Shown here: positions 16,301-27,266 of the stretch, one piece after another | Layout of the letters: every line of letters starts with the position of its first letter | Numbering within the stretch: the first letter of the stretch is position 1 | Assembly (NCBI GenBank): GCA_900757695.1 | Contig: CAAEOU010000233.1 | Location: forward strand, 1 to 36,363 | Direction of reading: 5' to 3' | DNA: 36,363 nt | Source of the DNA: an uncultured Oscillospiraceae bacterium | Lineage (GTDB): Bacteria; Bacillota_A; Clostridia; Oscillospirales; Oscillospiraceae | Notes under the pieces: generated by a model | Databases searched by the model: none | The model's input: the letters and a program-made list of their open reading frames with translations, nothing else | What the model was told of the DNA's origin: nothing | Made by a program: the position numbers and the translations under genes

Positions 16301-17467
16301 TTATATGTTCTTGAAATTATCCTTTACCTTCTCAAAGAAGCTTTTGCGCTTGGTATAGGATTCCTCGCCGGAGGCATCCGCAAACTTTTTAAGAAGCTCT
16401 TTTTGCTCCTTGTTGAGGTTCTTGGGAGTCTCGATGGTAACGGTCACATACTGGTCACCGCGGCGGTTCTGGTACCCTACTACGGGAATGCCTTTGCCAC
16501 GGAGCCGGAAGGTGGTGCCGGTCTGGGTGCCCTCGGGAATGTCATAGCGCACCTTGCCATCCAGTGTGGGGACTTCCAGCTCACCGCCCAGTGCAGCCTG
16601 CACAAAGGTGATGGGGATCTCACAAAGCACATCACTGCCGTCCCGCTCAAACAGAGAATGGGGCAGTACATTGACCTCTACCAGAAGATCGCCCTTGGAG
16701 CCGCCGGCAGTTCCAACAGAACCCTCGCCGGCCACACGGACGGCCTGACCGTTGTCAACACCCGCAGGAATTTTCACGGAGATCTTCTTGTTCCGGCGCA
16801 CCTTGCCCTTGCCACGACAGGTGGGACAGGGGTTCTTTACCACCTTGCCGGTGCCGCCGCAGCGGGTACAGGTAGACTGCTGCTGCATGGCGCCGAAGGG
16901 GGTCTGGCGCACGGTACGTGTCACACCGGAGCCGCCGCAGGTGGGACAGGTATCCGGTGCGGAGCCATCGGCAGAGCCGGTGCCGCCGCATTTCTGACAA
17001 TCCTCGATCCGGGACGCAGTAACCTCCTTCTCACAGCCAAAGGCCGCCTCTTCGAAGGTCAGCGTTACGCTGGCACGGACATTTTCACCCTTCCGGGGGC
17101 CGTTTCGGCGTGCACCGCCGGAGGAGGCTCCACCGCCGAAGAAGTCGTTGAAAATGCTGCCCAAATCGACGTCAAAGCCGCCGAAGCCGCCGCCAAAACC
17201 GCCGCCGCCAAAGCCGCTGCCAGCGGCGTAGTTGGGATCCACACCGGCGAAGCCGTACTGATCATAACGGGCACGCTTTTCGGAATCGGACAGAATCTCG
17301 TATGCTTCGCCCACCTCTTTGAACTTGGCCTCGGCCTCTTTATCACCGGGGTTCAGGTCAGGATGGTATTTCTTGGCCAGCTTACGGTAGGCCTTCTTTA
17401 TTTCATCGTCGCTGGCGGATTTGCTGACCCCCAGCACTTCATAGTAATCTCTTTTCTCATCAGCCAT
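16301..17467 (-). CDS. dnaJ: Chaperone protein DnaJ
   Basis: A 388-residue type I DnaJ, co-chaperone that stimulates the DnaK ATPase and delivers unfolded clients. The J domain (5-70) carries HPD at 35-37. A Gly/Phe-rich region follows (about 75-115). Four CxxCxGxG zinc-binding repeats have Cys pairs at 157/160, 174/177, 200/203 and 214/217. The C-terminal substrate-binding domains end with [19 protein letters not shown] precedes the ATG. It is the last gene of the heat-shock operon. Confidence 0.97.
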   Translation of the reverse strand: MADEKRDYYEVLGVSKSASDDEIKKAYRKLAKKYHPDLNPGDKEAEAKFKEVGEAYEILSDSEKRARYDQYGFAGVDPNYAAGSGFGGGGFGGGFGGFDVDLGSIFNDFFGGGASSGGARRNGPRKGENVRASVTLTFEEAAFGCEKEVTASRIEDCQKCGGTGSADGSAPDTCPTCGGSGVTRTVRQTPFGAMQQQSTCTRCGGTGKVVKNPCPTCRGKGKVRRNKKISVKIPAGVDNGQAVRVAGEGSVGTAGGSKGDLLVEVNVLPHSLFERDGSDVLCEIPITFVQAALGGELEVPTLDGKVRYDIPEGTQTGTTFRLRGKGIPVVGYQNRRGDQYVTVTIETPKNLNKEQKELLKKFADASGEESYTKRKSFFEKVKDNFKNI

Positions 17468-17503
17468 GATCTCACCTCGTTATTTCCAGTATAAACAGCC
17501 ATA

Positions 17504-17534
17504 GGTGGAGAGCGAAGAAAATCCGCTCTCCACC
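17504..17534 (-). other. Intercistronic hairpin between dnaK and dnaJ
   Basis: A perfect 11-bp stem (GGTGGAGAGCG, 17504-17514, with 17524-17534) and a 9-base loop lie in the 79-base gap. No T-tract follows, so partial attenuation or an RNA-processing or stability role is more likely than full termination. Confidence 0.6.
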
Positions 17535-17546
17535 ACAGACAATCTA

Positions 17547-19992
<2,446 letters not shown>

Positions 19993-19998
19993 ATGTGA

Positions 19999-21087
19999 TC
20001 AATCCTCCTGCTTGGGTGGTTCGGGTATCTGTTTGGGAGCAGCTGACTCGGAAGGGGAAGAAGGCAGCGCCTTTGAGAACATCTTGCCCAGCCCTTCAGC
20101 AAAATATGTCAGCTTTGCGGCAACCTGTGCATAGTCCATGCGAGTGGGGCCTACGACACCCAGCATACCCTGCATCCCATCGCCCAAATCGTAACGGGCC
20201 ATGACAACGCTGGTATCCTTCAGTGCCTGAGATACATTCTCGGGACCCACCAGAATTTTTACCTGATCCTGCTCGTCTGGAACGGGCAAGGTGGAGATGG
20301 TTTCGGCATCCAGATGGGTGATCAGCTCGGATGCTTTGCTGACATCCTGATATTCCGGCTGCCCCAGAAGCTTTGCCTGACCGGTGACATATACATTGTT
20401 CTTCTGCTCTTCGGACAGAACCGAAACCGTGGAATCCACGATGACGGATACAAGGCTGGCAGCAGAGCCAGCGTTCTTCTGGATCTTTCCCAGCAGCTGA
20501 GGGGTGATCTCCTCAGCGGAGAGATCCGTCAGGCTGGCGTTGAGCACTGCGGTAAGGCTTTTGAGGTCCTGAGCGTCTACATCCACGGGCAGCTTGATGA
20601 GCTTATTGCGAACCGCCTCTGTACTGGTCAGAAGCACCAGAATGAAATTGTGCGGTGCGGTCTGGATCAGCTCAAAATGCTCAATGGTAACGGCCCGGCT
20701 CTTGGTGGCAACAGCGTAGGCAGGGAGATTGGTGAGACCGGAGATCAGCTGACCAACCTGTGCGATGGCCTTATCGAATTCCTGAAGCCGACTATCCATG
20801 GCCTTGGAGAGCTTTTGCGTCTCATCCCGGCTCATGCGGTAGTCCTGCATCAGCTCATCAATATAGAACCGATAACCTGCGGGGGACGGAACCCGTCCGG
20901 CGGAGGTGTGGGGCTGTTCCAAAAGGCCGTCTTCTGTTAAAACTGCAAGCTCATTGCGAATGGTGGCGGAGGAAAAATCCATATCCGGCATGGCAGCAAT
21001 GGTCTTGGAGCCAACCGGCTCAGCCGTAGCCACATAGCAATCTACCACGGCACGGAGTATCTTTTTCTGCCGCTGGGTTAATTCCAT
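19999..21087 (-). CDS. hrcA: Heat-inducible transcription repressor HrcA
   Basis: A 362-residue repressor that binds CIRCE and is kept folded by GroEL in known systems. The N-terminal winged helix (1-100) has TQRQKKILRAVVDCYVATAE, PVGSKTIA and the recognition region FSSATIRNELAVLTEDGLLEQ, followed by PHTSAGRVPSPAGYRFYID. A GAF-like inserted domain and the C-terminal MVGPTRM-type signature (GVVGPTRMDYAQV) are present. The Lys/Pro tail makes it slightly longer than usual. It is first in its operon, 20 bases downstream of CIRCE, so it represses itself and dnaK. Confidence 0.97.
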   Translation of the reverse strand: MELTQRQKKILRAVVDCYVATAEPVGSKTIAAMPDMDFSSATIRNELAVLTEDGLLEQPHTSAGRVPSPAGYRFYIDELMQDYRMSRDETQKLSKAMDSRLQEFDKAIAQVGQLISGLTNLPAYAVATKSRAVTIEHFELIQTAPHNFILVLLTSTEAVRNKLIKLPVDVDAQDLKSLTAVLNASLTDLSAEEITPQLLGKIQKNAGSAASLVSVIVDSTVSVLSEEQKNNVYVTGQAKLLGQPEYQDVSKASELITHLDAETISTLPVPDEQDQVKILVGPENVSQALKDTSVVMARYDLGDGMQGMLGVVGPTRMDYAQVAAKLTYFAEGLGKMFSKALPSSPSESAAPKQIPEPPKQED

Positions 21088-21106
21088 GTTTCACACCTCT
21101 TTCGCT

Positions 21107-21133
21107 TTAGCACTCCATCTCTCTGAGTGCTAA
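21107..21133 (-). promoter_or_regulatory. CIRCE operator
   Basis: TTAGCACTC (21107-21115), a 9-base spacer and GAGTGCTAA (21125-21133) match the CIRCE consensus at every position. It lies between the hrcA promoter and the hrcA ATG, the standard HrcA site. Confidence 0.98.
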
Positions 21134-21137
21134 GATA

Positions 21138-21166
21138 AATGTACCACTGCTTTCCGGGATTGTCAA
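21138..21166 (-). promoter_or_regulatory. Sigma-A promoter of the hrcA operon
   Basis: The minus strand has a perfect TTGACA (21166-21161), a 17-base spacer and TACATT (21143-21138). CIRCE begins 4 bases downstream of the -10 box, so bound HrcA covers the transcript start. Confidence 0.8.
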
Positions 21167-21277
21167 TAGGAGATTATGAATAAATTTGAAACAATTCAAA
21201 AACAGCCAAAAAACATGAAAATGGACAGAGAAAAGAAATTTTTCAGGGTTTGTATACGCACAGAAGGTTTCAACGTC

Positions 21278-21283
21278 TATAAT
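21278..21283 (+). promoter_or_regulatory. -10 box before the sigma-factor gene
   Basis: A perfect TATAAT about 37 bases before the ATG at 21320. No matching -35 is visible at 16-18 bases, so an activator or an autoregulated alternative promoter is possible. Confidence 0.45.
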
Positions 21284-21319
21284 AGTGAAAAGCTTTTCAA
21301 TCCACAATGGAGGTGCAGT

Positions 21320-21868
21320 ATGGAGGATGAGAAGATTCTGGGGCTATACCGGCAGCGGAACGAAGCGGCAATTTCGGCAACCGGGGAAAAGTACGGTGGA
21401 TATTGCCACGCCATTGCCTACAATATTTTAGCGTCCCGTGAAGACAGCGATGAATGTGTCTGGGATACATGGCTCCGTACATGGAATGCCATTCCGCCGG
21501 CACAGCCCAAGAGCCTGAAGAGCTTCGTGGGAAGAATCACGCACAATCTGGCCATTGACCGCTATCGGTACAATCAGCGGCACGCAGGAACCGCAATGGA
21601 AGAGGTGCTGGCGGAATTGAGGGTGGAGGCTCTGTCCGAGCCGGAAGAGACCGCAGAGGCAGAGGACTTGCGGAAGTGTATCTCAGCGTTTCTTCGGGCA
21701 CAGCCCAAGGAAAAACGGGTGCTGTTCGTACTGCGGTACTGGTATGTGGACTCTATTGCGGAGATCAGCCGCAAAACCGGACTGAAGGAAACACGGATCC
21801 GTACAGAGTTGTATCGGATGCGGAAAAAGCTCAGCACCCATCTGGAAAAGGAGGGGTATATTTTATGA
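21320..21868 (+). CDS. RNA polymerase sigma factor, ECF-like sigma-70 family
   Basis: A 182-residue protein. Region 2 spans about residues 20-86 (HAIAYNILASREDSDECVWDTWLRTWN, given here in two parts: core helix then SFVGRITHNLAIDRYR). Region 4 spans about 115-175, with the HTH around DSIAEISRKTGLKETRIRTE. There is no region 3, as in ECF sigma factors. GGAGG lies 7 bases before the ATG at 21320; the longer upstream frame (from 21176) would overlap the divergent hrcA promoter and is not needed. The stop overlaps the next start (ATGA), which couples it to the membrane protein that follows, probably its anti-sigma factor. Confidence 0.88.
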   Translation: MEDEKILGLYRQRNEAAISATGEKYGGYCHAIAYNILASREDSDECVWDTWLRTWNAIPPAQPKSLKSFVGRITHNLAIDRYRYNQRHAGTAMEEVLAELRVEALSEPEETAEAEDLRKCISAFLRAQPKEKRVLFVLRYWYVDSIAEISRKTGLKETRIRTELYRMRKKLSTHLEKEGYIL

Positions 21869-22935
21869 AACGGGACAGTGTGTTTTGGGCGATTTGCGGC
21901 ATGGATGATGATTTGATTTTAGAGGCAGAGGAGGGCATTTCAGTGGGAAAGAAGCAGGGAAAGCGTGCAGTCAGGATCGCAATGGCGGTGGCGGGAATTG
22001 CGGCAGTGCTGGCGGGAACCGCATTGGCGGTGAGGCTCTATACAAAATCCGCAGACCGGATGGAGGAAAACTGGAACCAGCAGGCACAGCAGCCCATGAC
22101 ATCGGAGCAAAAAGATTTTATCGAGGAAAAATCATCGGATGTTGGAAAGATGGTGACCGATCAGGGAATCACCGTTACGGTGGAGTCTGTAACCTGTACC
22201 GATGAAATGGTATATGCAGCGGTCCGTCTGTATGCGGATCCGCAGCAGTATTCGGGCGATGAGATCGCACTGTTCCCAATGGTCGATGCTGTCACGGCGG
22301 AAAACATCCAGTGGGAGGCGCCCGTACAGGGGGAGGTGGTTTCCGTGACTGGGGACAACCGGCAGGCAGACGGAAGCATAGAAGCAGAGTGGCGGATCCA
22401 GTTTGCGGAGCTGCCGGAGGGACAGCGGCTCAGCGGCGGTGAGACAACCATGAATTTGGAGATTGCGGAGTTTGGGGTACATCTAATGGTGGATGAAGAG
22501 ATGCAGGAGCAGACGGTAGCAGGGGACTGGAAGATTTCTGTCGTGCTGCCGGAAAGCGATACATCTGTGGTGATTTCGGCCCAGGAGAATGCGGTATTTG
22601 AAGGAGAATTGAATTTCAGTGTAGAACAGATCCAAGTGACGGCGGATGACCTGCGGTTTGAACTGATCGCTCCCAGCAACGACTATGTGATCGTAGGCAC
22701 GGATCAGCTGGAGCTTGCCAAGGCAGCGGAGCCGGATGCGCCGTTCTACTCGGTGGAAGCACGGCTGGAGGATGGAACGTGTGTACCAACCACCGGGGCT
22801 TCCATGTCGCTCAATGAGGAAAGCGGCATGGATGAATGGAATATTCGCTGGATGGCCCCCATTGATCCGGCAACTGTAGTATCACTGGTATTTACAGATG
22901 GAACCGCAGAACAGGAGATCCCACTGGAAAAATAA
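21865..22935 (+). CDS. Membrane-anchored DUF4179-like protein, presumptive anti-sigma factor
   Basis: A 356-residue protein overlapping the sigma gene by 4 bases (ATGA), with GAGGGG before the ATG. A short cytoplasmic N-terminus (1-35, including WAICGMDDDLILEAEEG) precedes one transmembrane helix (about 36-57) and a large extracytoplasmic domain rich in beta-strand patterns (ITVTVESVTCTDEMVYAAV is typical of the DUF4179 type), ending with an Ig-like segment. In Firmicutes such proteins commonly follow ECF-like sigma genes, and the short inner part probably holds the sigma factor until an envelope signal acts. No zinc-anti-sigma HxxxCxxC motif is present. The anti-sigma role is inferred from order, coupling and topology. 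Confidence 0.8.
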   Translation: MKRDSVFWAICGMDDDLILEAEEGISVGKKQGKRAVRIAMAVAGIAAVLAGTALAVRLYTKSADRMEENWNQQAQQPMTSEQKDFIEEKSSDVGKMVTDQGITVTVESVTCTDEMVYAAVRLYADPQQYSGDEIALFPMVDAVTAENIQWEAPVQGEVVSVTGDNRQADGSIEAEWRIQFAELPEGQRLSGGETTMNLEIAEFGVHLMVDEEMQEQTVAGDWKISVVLPESDTSVVISAQENAVFEGELNFSVEQIQVTADDLRFELIAPSNDYVIVGTDQLELAKAAEPDAPFYSVEARLEDGTCVPTTGASMSLNEESGMDEWNIRWMAPIDPATVVSLVFTDGTAEQEIPLEK

Positions 22936-22958
22936 GGTAGACCGCAATTGAAGGAAAA

Positions 22959-22995
22959 GCGCCCCTGCTCACCATTAAACAGTGAGCGGGGGCGC
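22959..22995. terminator. Bidirectional terminator between anti-sigma and trxB
   Basis: A 14-bp stem with one G-U pair (GCGCCCCTGCTCAC, 22959-22972, with 22982-22995) and a 9-base loop. TTTTCCTTC follows on the minus strand, a fair T-tract for trxB. The plus side has AGCAATTTATA. Confidence 0.8.
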
Positions 22996-23008
22996 AGCAA
23001 TTTATATA

Positions 23009-23908
23009 CTATGATAATTCCCGTCCGGCCATCTCTGCGGCTACAGCTCCGTCTGACAGCGCAGTAACGATTTGGCGAATTTCTTTGGTGCGGAGATCAC
23101 CGGCCACAAAAACACCGGGGACAGAGGTGCGGCAGTCCTCACCGGCTACAATATATCCGGCGGAATCCGTATCCACCAGCCCCTGATACAGGGAGGTGTC
23201 CGGCTGAAGTCCGATGGCCACAAATACGCCGTCAACCGGGAGTGACTCGGCCACCCCGGCATGGGAAAGGACGATGCCGCTGACTGCGGTCTCCCCGGTG
23301 ATCTCCTGTACCTGCGTTTCAAAGCGGACAGTGATGTTTCCTTTGCTATGGAGCCGTTTGACCAAGGAAGCCTGGGCTTTGAGGGTATTTCCACGAACGA
23401 TCAGCGTGACCTGACTGCACAGACCTGAGAGATACAGGGCATCCTCAACGGCGGTATTGCCGCCGCCCACTACCGCTACGGATTTCCCACGGTAAAAGGC
23501 TCCGTCACAGACAGCACACCAGCCAACACCCCGCCCGGTAAACTGCTGCTCGCCGGGAACGTCCAGATGCCGCCGGCGAACACCCATGGCGAGGATCACT
23601 CGCCGGGCCTCGTAACAGATGTCGCCATCAGTGCAGATCCGCAGGTGATCTCCCTGAGGCTCTAATCGAACGGCTTTTTCAAAGGCGGTGGTAACGCCCA
23701 GACTGTCTACCTGCTGCCCAAAGCGCATGGCGAGCTCCCAACCCTGGGCATCGGGGGAGCCGGGCATATTCTCAATGACGCCGGTTTCGGCCATTTGGCC
23801 GCCGTAGGTCTTTTCTTCCATCAAAAGCGTACTGTGGCCAGCCCGAAGACTGTAGAGTGCGGCGGTAAGCCCGGCAGGGCCGCCGCCAATGACGCAGATA
23901 TCATACAT
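23009..23908 (-). CDS. trxB: Thioredoxin reductase-like FAD/NAD(P) oxidoreductase
   Basis: A 299-residue, low-molecular-weight thioredoxin reductase. FAD loop GGGPAG (8-13), redox-active C131-A-V-C134 in GWCAVCDG, nicotinamide-nucleotide loop GGGNTA (148-153) and the C-terminal FAD motif VPGVFVAGDLR are all present. It transfers electrons from NAD(P)H through FAD and the disulfide to thioredoxin or a similar partner. It is 10-20 residues shorter than E. coli TrxB. No thioredoxin gene is adjacent. In some Clostridia such proteins use ferredoxin or serve other disulfide partners, so the donor cannot be fixed by eye. GGAGG lies before the ATG. Confidence 0.9.
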   Translation of the reverse strand: MYDICVIGGGPAGLTAALYSLRAGHSTLLMEEKTYGGQMAETGVIENMPGSPDAQGWELAMRFGQQVDSLGVTTAFEKAVRLEPQGDHLRICTDGDICYEARRVILAMGVRRRHLDVPGEQQFTGRGVGWCAVCDGAFYRGKSVAVVGGGNTAVEDALYLSGLCSQVTLIVRGNTLKAQASLVKRLHSKGNITVRFETQVQEITGETAVSGIVLSHAGVAESLPVDGVFVAIGLQPDTSLYQGLVDTDSAGYIVAGEDCRTSVPGVFVAGDLRTKEIRQIVTALSDGAVAAEMAGRELS

Positions 23909-23947
23909 GGCAGGTCCTCCTTACGGATCAATTGTGTTCTGTTCCTT

Positions 23948-23977
23948 AGTATATCACATGATCGTGCGTTTACGCAA
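23948..23977 (-). promoter_or_regulatory. Promoter of trxB
   Basis: The minus strand has TTGCGT (23977-23972), an 18-base spacer and TGA-TATACT (-10 at 23953-23948), an extended -10. Its -35 overlaps the T-tract of the glnN terminator. Confidence 0.6.
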
Positions 23978-24008
23978 AAAAAATCCCTGCCGCAACGTGC
24001 GGCAGGGA
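23976..24008 (-). terminator. Terminator of glnN
   Basis: TCCCTGCCGCA (23984-23994) and TGCGGCAGGGA (23998-24008) form a perfect 11-bp stem with a 3-base loop. Eight T residues follow on the minus strand (23983-23976). A textbook intrinsic terminator. Confidence 0.95.
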
Positions 24009-24023
24009 CATATCATGGGGAAA

Positions 24024-26111
24024 TTAGACGTAAAACAGCATCTCGGAGTAGCTGGGCAGAGGCCAGTAGTCCTTGCCGATAATGATCTCGCAGTGGTCGG
24101 CAGCGGCACGAACCTCGCTCATGGCGGGAACCACCTGCTTGCAGTAGTACTCGGCCAGCTCGTAAGTACCGGTAATGGAGTCTACCTTGTTCATAAGGTC
24201 ATCCAGCTTGTCGGCGGCCTCGTTCATGTCATCCACGTCCTTGGTGACGGAGGTGAGGATCTTTTCCTCAGTCTTGGTGGACAGCGCTTCACTGACTGCC
24301 TTCTTGGCAGCGGCAGTCTCGGATACGGAGGACAGGAATTCCAGCGCAGCAGGGATCAGCTGACGGCGGGCCATGCCCAGCGTGGTAAGGGCTTCGATGT
24401 TGATGACCTTGGAGTAGTGCTCCAGCTCTACCTCATAGCGGCTCTGCATCTCTACCGGGGAGAGAACGTTCATTTCGCTCATCAGGGCAATGTTCTTCTC
24501 GGAGAGCATGGAGGGCAGGGCATCCACGGTGGTTTTCATGTTCAGAAGTCCACGCTTTTCGGCCTCCGCCTCCCAGTCGGCAGAATAGCCGTTGCCGTTG
24601 AAGAGAATGCGCTCATGCTCCTTAATGGTCTTCTTGATCCATACGGCAGCAGCGGCGGTAAAGTCCTCTGCACCTTCCATTTCGGCGGCAAAGTCCTTGA
24701 GCACCTTTGCAACAGCGGTGTTAAGGACGGTGTTGGCATCGGAAAGGTTCATGGCAGAACCGGGCATACGGAACTCAAACTTGTTGCCGGTGAAGGCGAA
24801 GGGCGAGGTACGGTTCCGATCCGTGTTGTCCTTGGGGAACACAGGGAGAACGTCAACACCCAAATCGATCTTTGCCTTGCCCTTGGCCTCATAGGGGCTG
24901 TCATTGGCGATGGAGTCGAGAATATCGCCCAGCTCGTCGCCCACAAAGATGGAAATGATGGCCGGGGGAGCCTCGTTGGCACCCAGACGATGGTCATTTC
25001 CGGGGGAGGCAACGGTGGTGCGGAGCAGATCCTGATAGTCGTCCACCGCCTTGATGACAGCGGTCAGGAAGGTCAGGAACTGGAGGTTATCCATGGGGGT
25101 ATCGCCGGGATCCAGCAGGTTTTCGCTGCCTGCGGACAGAGACCAGTTGTTGTGCTTGCCGGAGCCGTTGACACCGTCAAAGGGCTTCTCGTGGAGCAGG
25201 CACACAAGGCCGTGGCGCTCGGCGACCTTCTTCATCATTTCCATGGTCAGCAGGTTGTGGTCAATGGCCTTATTGGTGGTATCAAAGATCGGAGCCAGCT
25301 CATGCTGTGCGGGAGCTACCTCGTTGTGCTTGGTCCTGGCGGGGACGCCCAGCTTCCAGAGCTCGTCGTCCAGCTCCTTCATAAATTCAGAGACCTGAGG
25401 GCGAATTACACCAAAGTAATGCTCCTCCAGCTCCTGTCCCTTGGCGGCGGAGTGACCGAACAGGGTGCGGCCGGTGAGAATCAGATCCTCTCTTTGCTCG
25501 TAGTCCTCCTTGCGGATCAGGAAATACTCCTGCTCGGGGCCAACGGTGGAGGATACATGGGTATAGTTTTTGCCGAACAGCTTCAGAACCTTGCAGGCCT
25601 CCGTGGAAATGGCCTTCATGGAGCGGAGCAGAGGGGTCTTCTTGTCCAGTGCCTCGCCGGTATAGGAGCAGAAAGTCGTGGGGATGCACAGAACATCATC
25701 CTTTACAAAGGCGTAGCTGGTGGGATCCCATGCCGTGTAGCCACGGGCCTCACAGGTGGCACGCAGGCCGCCGGAGGGGAAGGAAGAGGCGTCAGGCTCG
25801 CCCTGAATCAGCTCCTTGCCCTTAAATTCCATAATGGCAGTGCCATCGCCCATAGGGGAAACAAAGCCATCGTGCTTCTCGGAGGTAATGCCGGTGAGAG
25901 GCTGGAACCAGTGGGTATAATGGGTGGCGCCCTTTTCGATGGCCCAGTCCTTCATAACACTGGCAACCACGTTGGCCACGTCCAGATCCAAAGGCTTGCC
26001 CTCGTCAATGGTGGCCTTCAGGCTTTTGTAGGTGGCGCTGGGAAGGCGCTCCTTCATTACATGCTCATTGAATACCATGGAGCCGTAGATGTCCTTGGTG
26101 TTTGCTGCCAT
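24024..26111 (-). CDS. glnN: Glutamine synthetase type III
   Basis: A 695-residue GSIII. It makes glutamine from glutamate, ammonia and ATP as a large homododecamer. Landmarks: the N-terminal GSIII region ([17 protein letters not shown]), [11 protein letters not shown] and SEKHDGF near the ATP/glutamate site, GPEQEYFLI with metal-ligand Glu residues, [29 protein letters not shown] and [14 protein letters not shown], followed by [27 protein letters not shown] adenylylation motifs are not expected. No glnR, nitR or glnB lies beside it. AAGGAG lies 8 bases before the ATG. Its leader contains an intrinsic terminator (see separate entry), so expression is probably controlled by antitermination. 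Confidence 0.96.
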   Translation of the reverse strand: MAANTKDIYGSMVFNEHVMKERLPSATYKSLKATIDEGKPLDLDVANVVASVMKDWAIEKGATHYTHWFQPLTGITSEKHDGFVSPMGDGTAIMEFKGKELIQGEPDASSFPSGGLRATCEARGYTAWDPTSYAFVKDDVLCIPTTFCSYTGEALDKKTPLLRSMKAISTEACKVLKLFGKNYTHVSSTVGPEQEYFLIRKEDYEQREDLILTGRTLFGHSAAKGQELEEHYFGVIRPQVSEFMKELDDELWKLGVPARTKHNEVAPAQHELAPIFDTTNKAIDHNLLTMEMMKKVAERHGLVCLLHEKPFDGVNGSGKHNNWSLSAGSENLLDPGDTPMDNLQFLTFLTAVIKAVDDYQDLLRTTVASPGNDHRLGANEAPPAIISIFVGDELGDILDSIANDSPYEAKGKAKIDLGVDVLPVFPKDNTDRNRTSPFAFTGNKFEFRMPGSAMNLSDANTVLNTAVAKVLKDFAAEMEGAEDFTAAAAVWIKKTIKEHERILFNGNGYSADWEAEAEKRGLLNMKTTVDALPSMLSEKNIALMSEMNVLSPVEMQSRYEVELEHYSKVINIEALTTLGMARRQLIPAALEFLSSVSETAAAKKAVSEALSTKTEEKILTSVTKDVDDMNEAADKLDDLMNKVDSITGTYELAEYYCKQVVPAMSEVRAAADHCEIIIGKDYWPLPSYSEMLFYV

Positions 26112-26155
26112 ATTAATCTACTCCTTTTTAAGTTCTCCGCAGTGCGGGTGAATTC

Positions 26156-26193
26156 AAAAAAATAGGCGCCGTGAGGGGGTCCCTCACAGCGCC
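26156..26193 (-). terminator. Leader terminator (attenuator) upstream of glnN
   Basis: On the minus strand, a stem of 5 + 7 bp with one mismatch (26165-26177 with 26181-26193) and a 3-base loop is followed after TA by seven T residues (26162-26156). It lies only about 10-15 bases after the predicted start and about 45 bases before the glnN ATG. No gene precedes it on this strand, so it must act on the glnN leader itself. Confidence 0.85.
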
Positions 26194-26201
26194 CTTGCTG
26201 T
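26186..26201 (-). promoter_or_regulatory. Hexaloop stem-loop overlapping the glnN leader terminator, ANTAR-target-like
   Basis: The minus-strand RNA reads ACAGC AAGGGC GCUGU: a 5-bp stem closing a six-base loop with A at loop position 1 and G at position 4, the bases conserved in ANTAR-protein targets. Its 3' arm is part of the terminator's 5' arm, so the two folds exclude each other. ANTAR targets normally have two such hairpins; a second is not seen in the predicted transcript. Confidence 0.45.
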
Positions 26202-26210
26202 AATGACCAC

Positions 26211-26239
26211 ATTATACTGCAATTTTGGTAGATGGTCAA
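26211..26239 (-). promoter_or_regulatory. Sigma-A promoter of glnN
   Basis: The minus strand has TTGACC (26239-26234), a 17-base spacer and a perfect TATAAT (26216-26211). Predicted transcript start about 26204. Confidence 0.85.
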
Positions 26240-26437
26240 TTGCATTTTTGCTGAATTTTGTGGGAAATGCATTTTATTTTCGTGCACTATGCAAAAGCAC
26301 AAAAACCTGCGGGATTTGAAAAAAATCCCGGTCAGAATGCAGACGATCGGTCTATTCCTACAAGATATGCAGGGGGAATTGCTTTTTGCGATGGATTGTG
26401 TTATGGTGCACATAGATAAACCGGGGAGGTATGTTCG

Positions 26438-27145
26438 ATGAGATTAAAGGTTATCGCAATTTTGCTGTGCATTGCGTGCATTTGTACCATAACGGGCTGC
26501 GGCAGCAGGGTTGTTTCGGAAAGCGTGGAGGCGTCTGCTTCGCCGCAGGAGGCCTTTGGCAATGCACCAGTTGCGTCGCCGGAGCTGGCGGCGCAGACGG
26601 CGCAGACGGAGATGGGGGCGGCCGAAGAAAGCGAGGCAATGCCGGAGGAGCGCGAGGATGGGGCATTTCATCAGCAGCTGGCAGCGGTAATCCTGTGCCG
26701 GCAGGACGGACTGAAGTATGATCCGGAAGATCCGGTGTACTTCTGGCGTGCGGTGGGTTATCTGGTGGGAATGACTGCGCCCAATGAGCTTACAGAGGAG
26801 ACGGAGCAATCAGGCGTTTACCGGGTGACGCAGGAGAATATACAGGTCTTTGTGCAGGCCATATTTGCGGACTTCTCCGGACAGATCCCATCGGTGACAG
26901 AGGAAGACCCGGTGGTGAGTATGGGTGAAAATGGAGACTATCTGTTTCATATGCCCGCAGTTGCCGTCAGTCTGACTTCCGTGGAGTTGATGCCTGGCGC
27001 AGATGGAGATACCGTACGGGTCGAGGCGGGCATAGACGGAAAGCCGGCAGGGACCTATGAGATCGCACTGGAAGATTATACCGGGCCGGAGTTCGGAATG
27101 CGGAGGTTTTCCCATAGTATTGCCGGCGTGGAAACACAGTCCTGA
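26438..27145 (+). CDS. Putative lipoprotein, unknown function
   Basis: A 235-residue protein with a type II signal: MRLKVIAILL, a hydrophobic core, then TITGC with the lipid-carrying Cys at 21. An acidic Ser/Ala/Glu linker (22-75) precedes a folded part with no family I recognise. It includes SLTSVELMPGADGDTVRVEA and a final beta-rich stretch. GGGGAGG lies about 9 bases before the ATG at 26438. A weak promoter, TTGCTT (26379-26384), 17 bases and TATGGT (26402-26407), is possible. The gene diverges from glnN and precedes the LytTR-PAS regulator in the same direction, separated by that gene's own promoter. No terminator is seen between them. Confidence 0.78.
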   Translation: MRLKVIAILLCIACICTITGCGSRVVSESVEASASPQEAFGNAPVASPELAAQTAQTEMGAAEESEAMPEEREDGAFHQQLAAVILCRQDGLKYDPEDPVYFWRAVGYLVGMTAPNELTEETEQSGVYRVTQENIQVFVQAIFADFSGQIPSVTEEDPVVSMGENGDYLFHMPAVAVSLTSVELMPGADGDTVRVEAGIDGKPAGTYEIALEDYTGPEFGMRRFSHSIAGVETQS

Positions 27146-27203
27146 CGGTGTCAGAAAGAGAAAAATCTGCGCAAAAAAGCATCGAAAAAATCTGGTTTCA
27201 AGG

Positions 27204-27232
27204 TTGACATAAAAAATCTTCTCTGATACAAT
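27204..27232 (+). promoter_or_regulatory. Strong sigma-A promoter of the LytTR-PAS gene
   Basis: A perfect TTGACA (27204-27209), a 17-base spacer and TACAAT (27227-27232) with a TGA extension. Transcript start near 27239 rules out the GTG at 27237 as start codon and supports the ATG at 27267. Confidence 0.88.
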
Positions 27233-27266
27233 TTAGGTGAAAACAACGGAAGGGAAGTGCGGAGCG

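Noticed and set aside
27237..27266. GTG at 27237 as start of the LytTR-PAS protein
   Set aside because: It lies 5 bases from the -10 box, upstream of the expected transcript start. The ATG at 27267 begins the recognisable domain.
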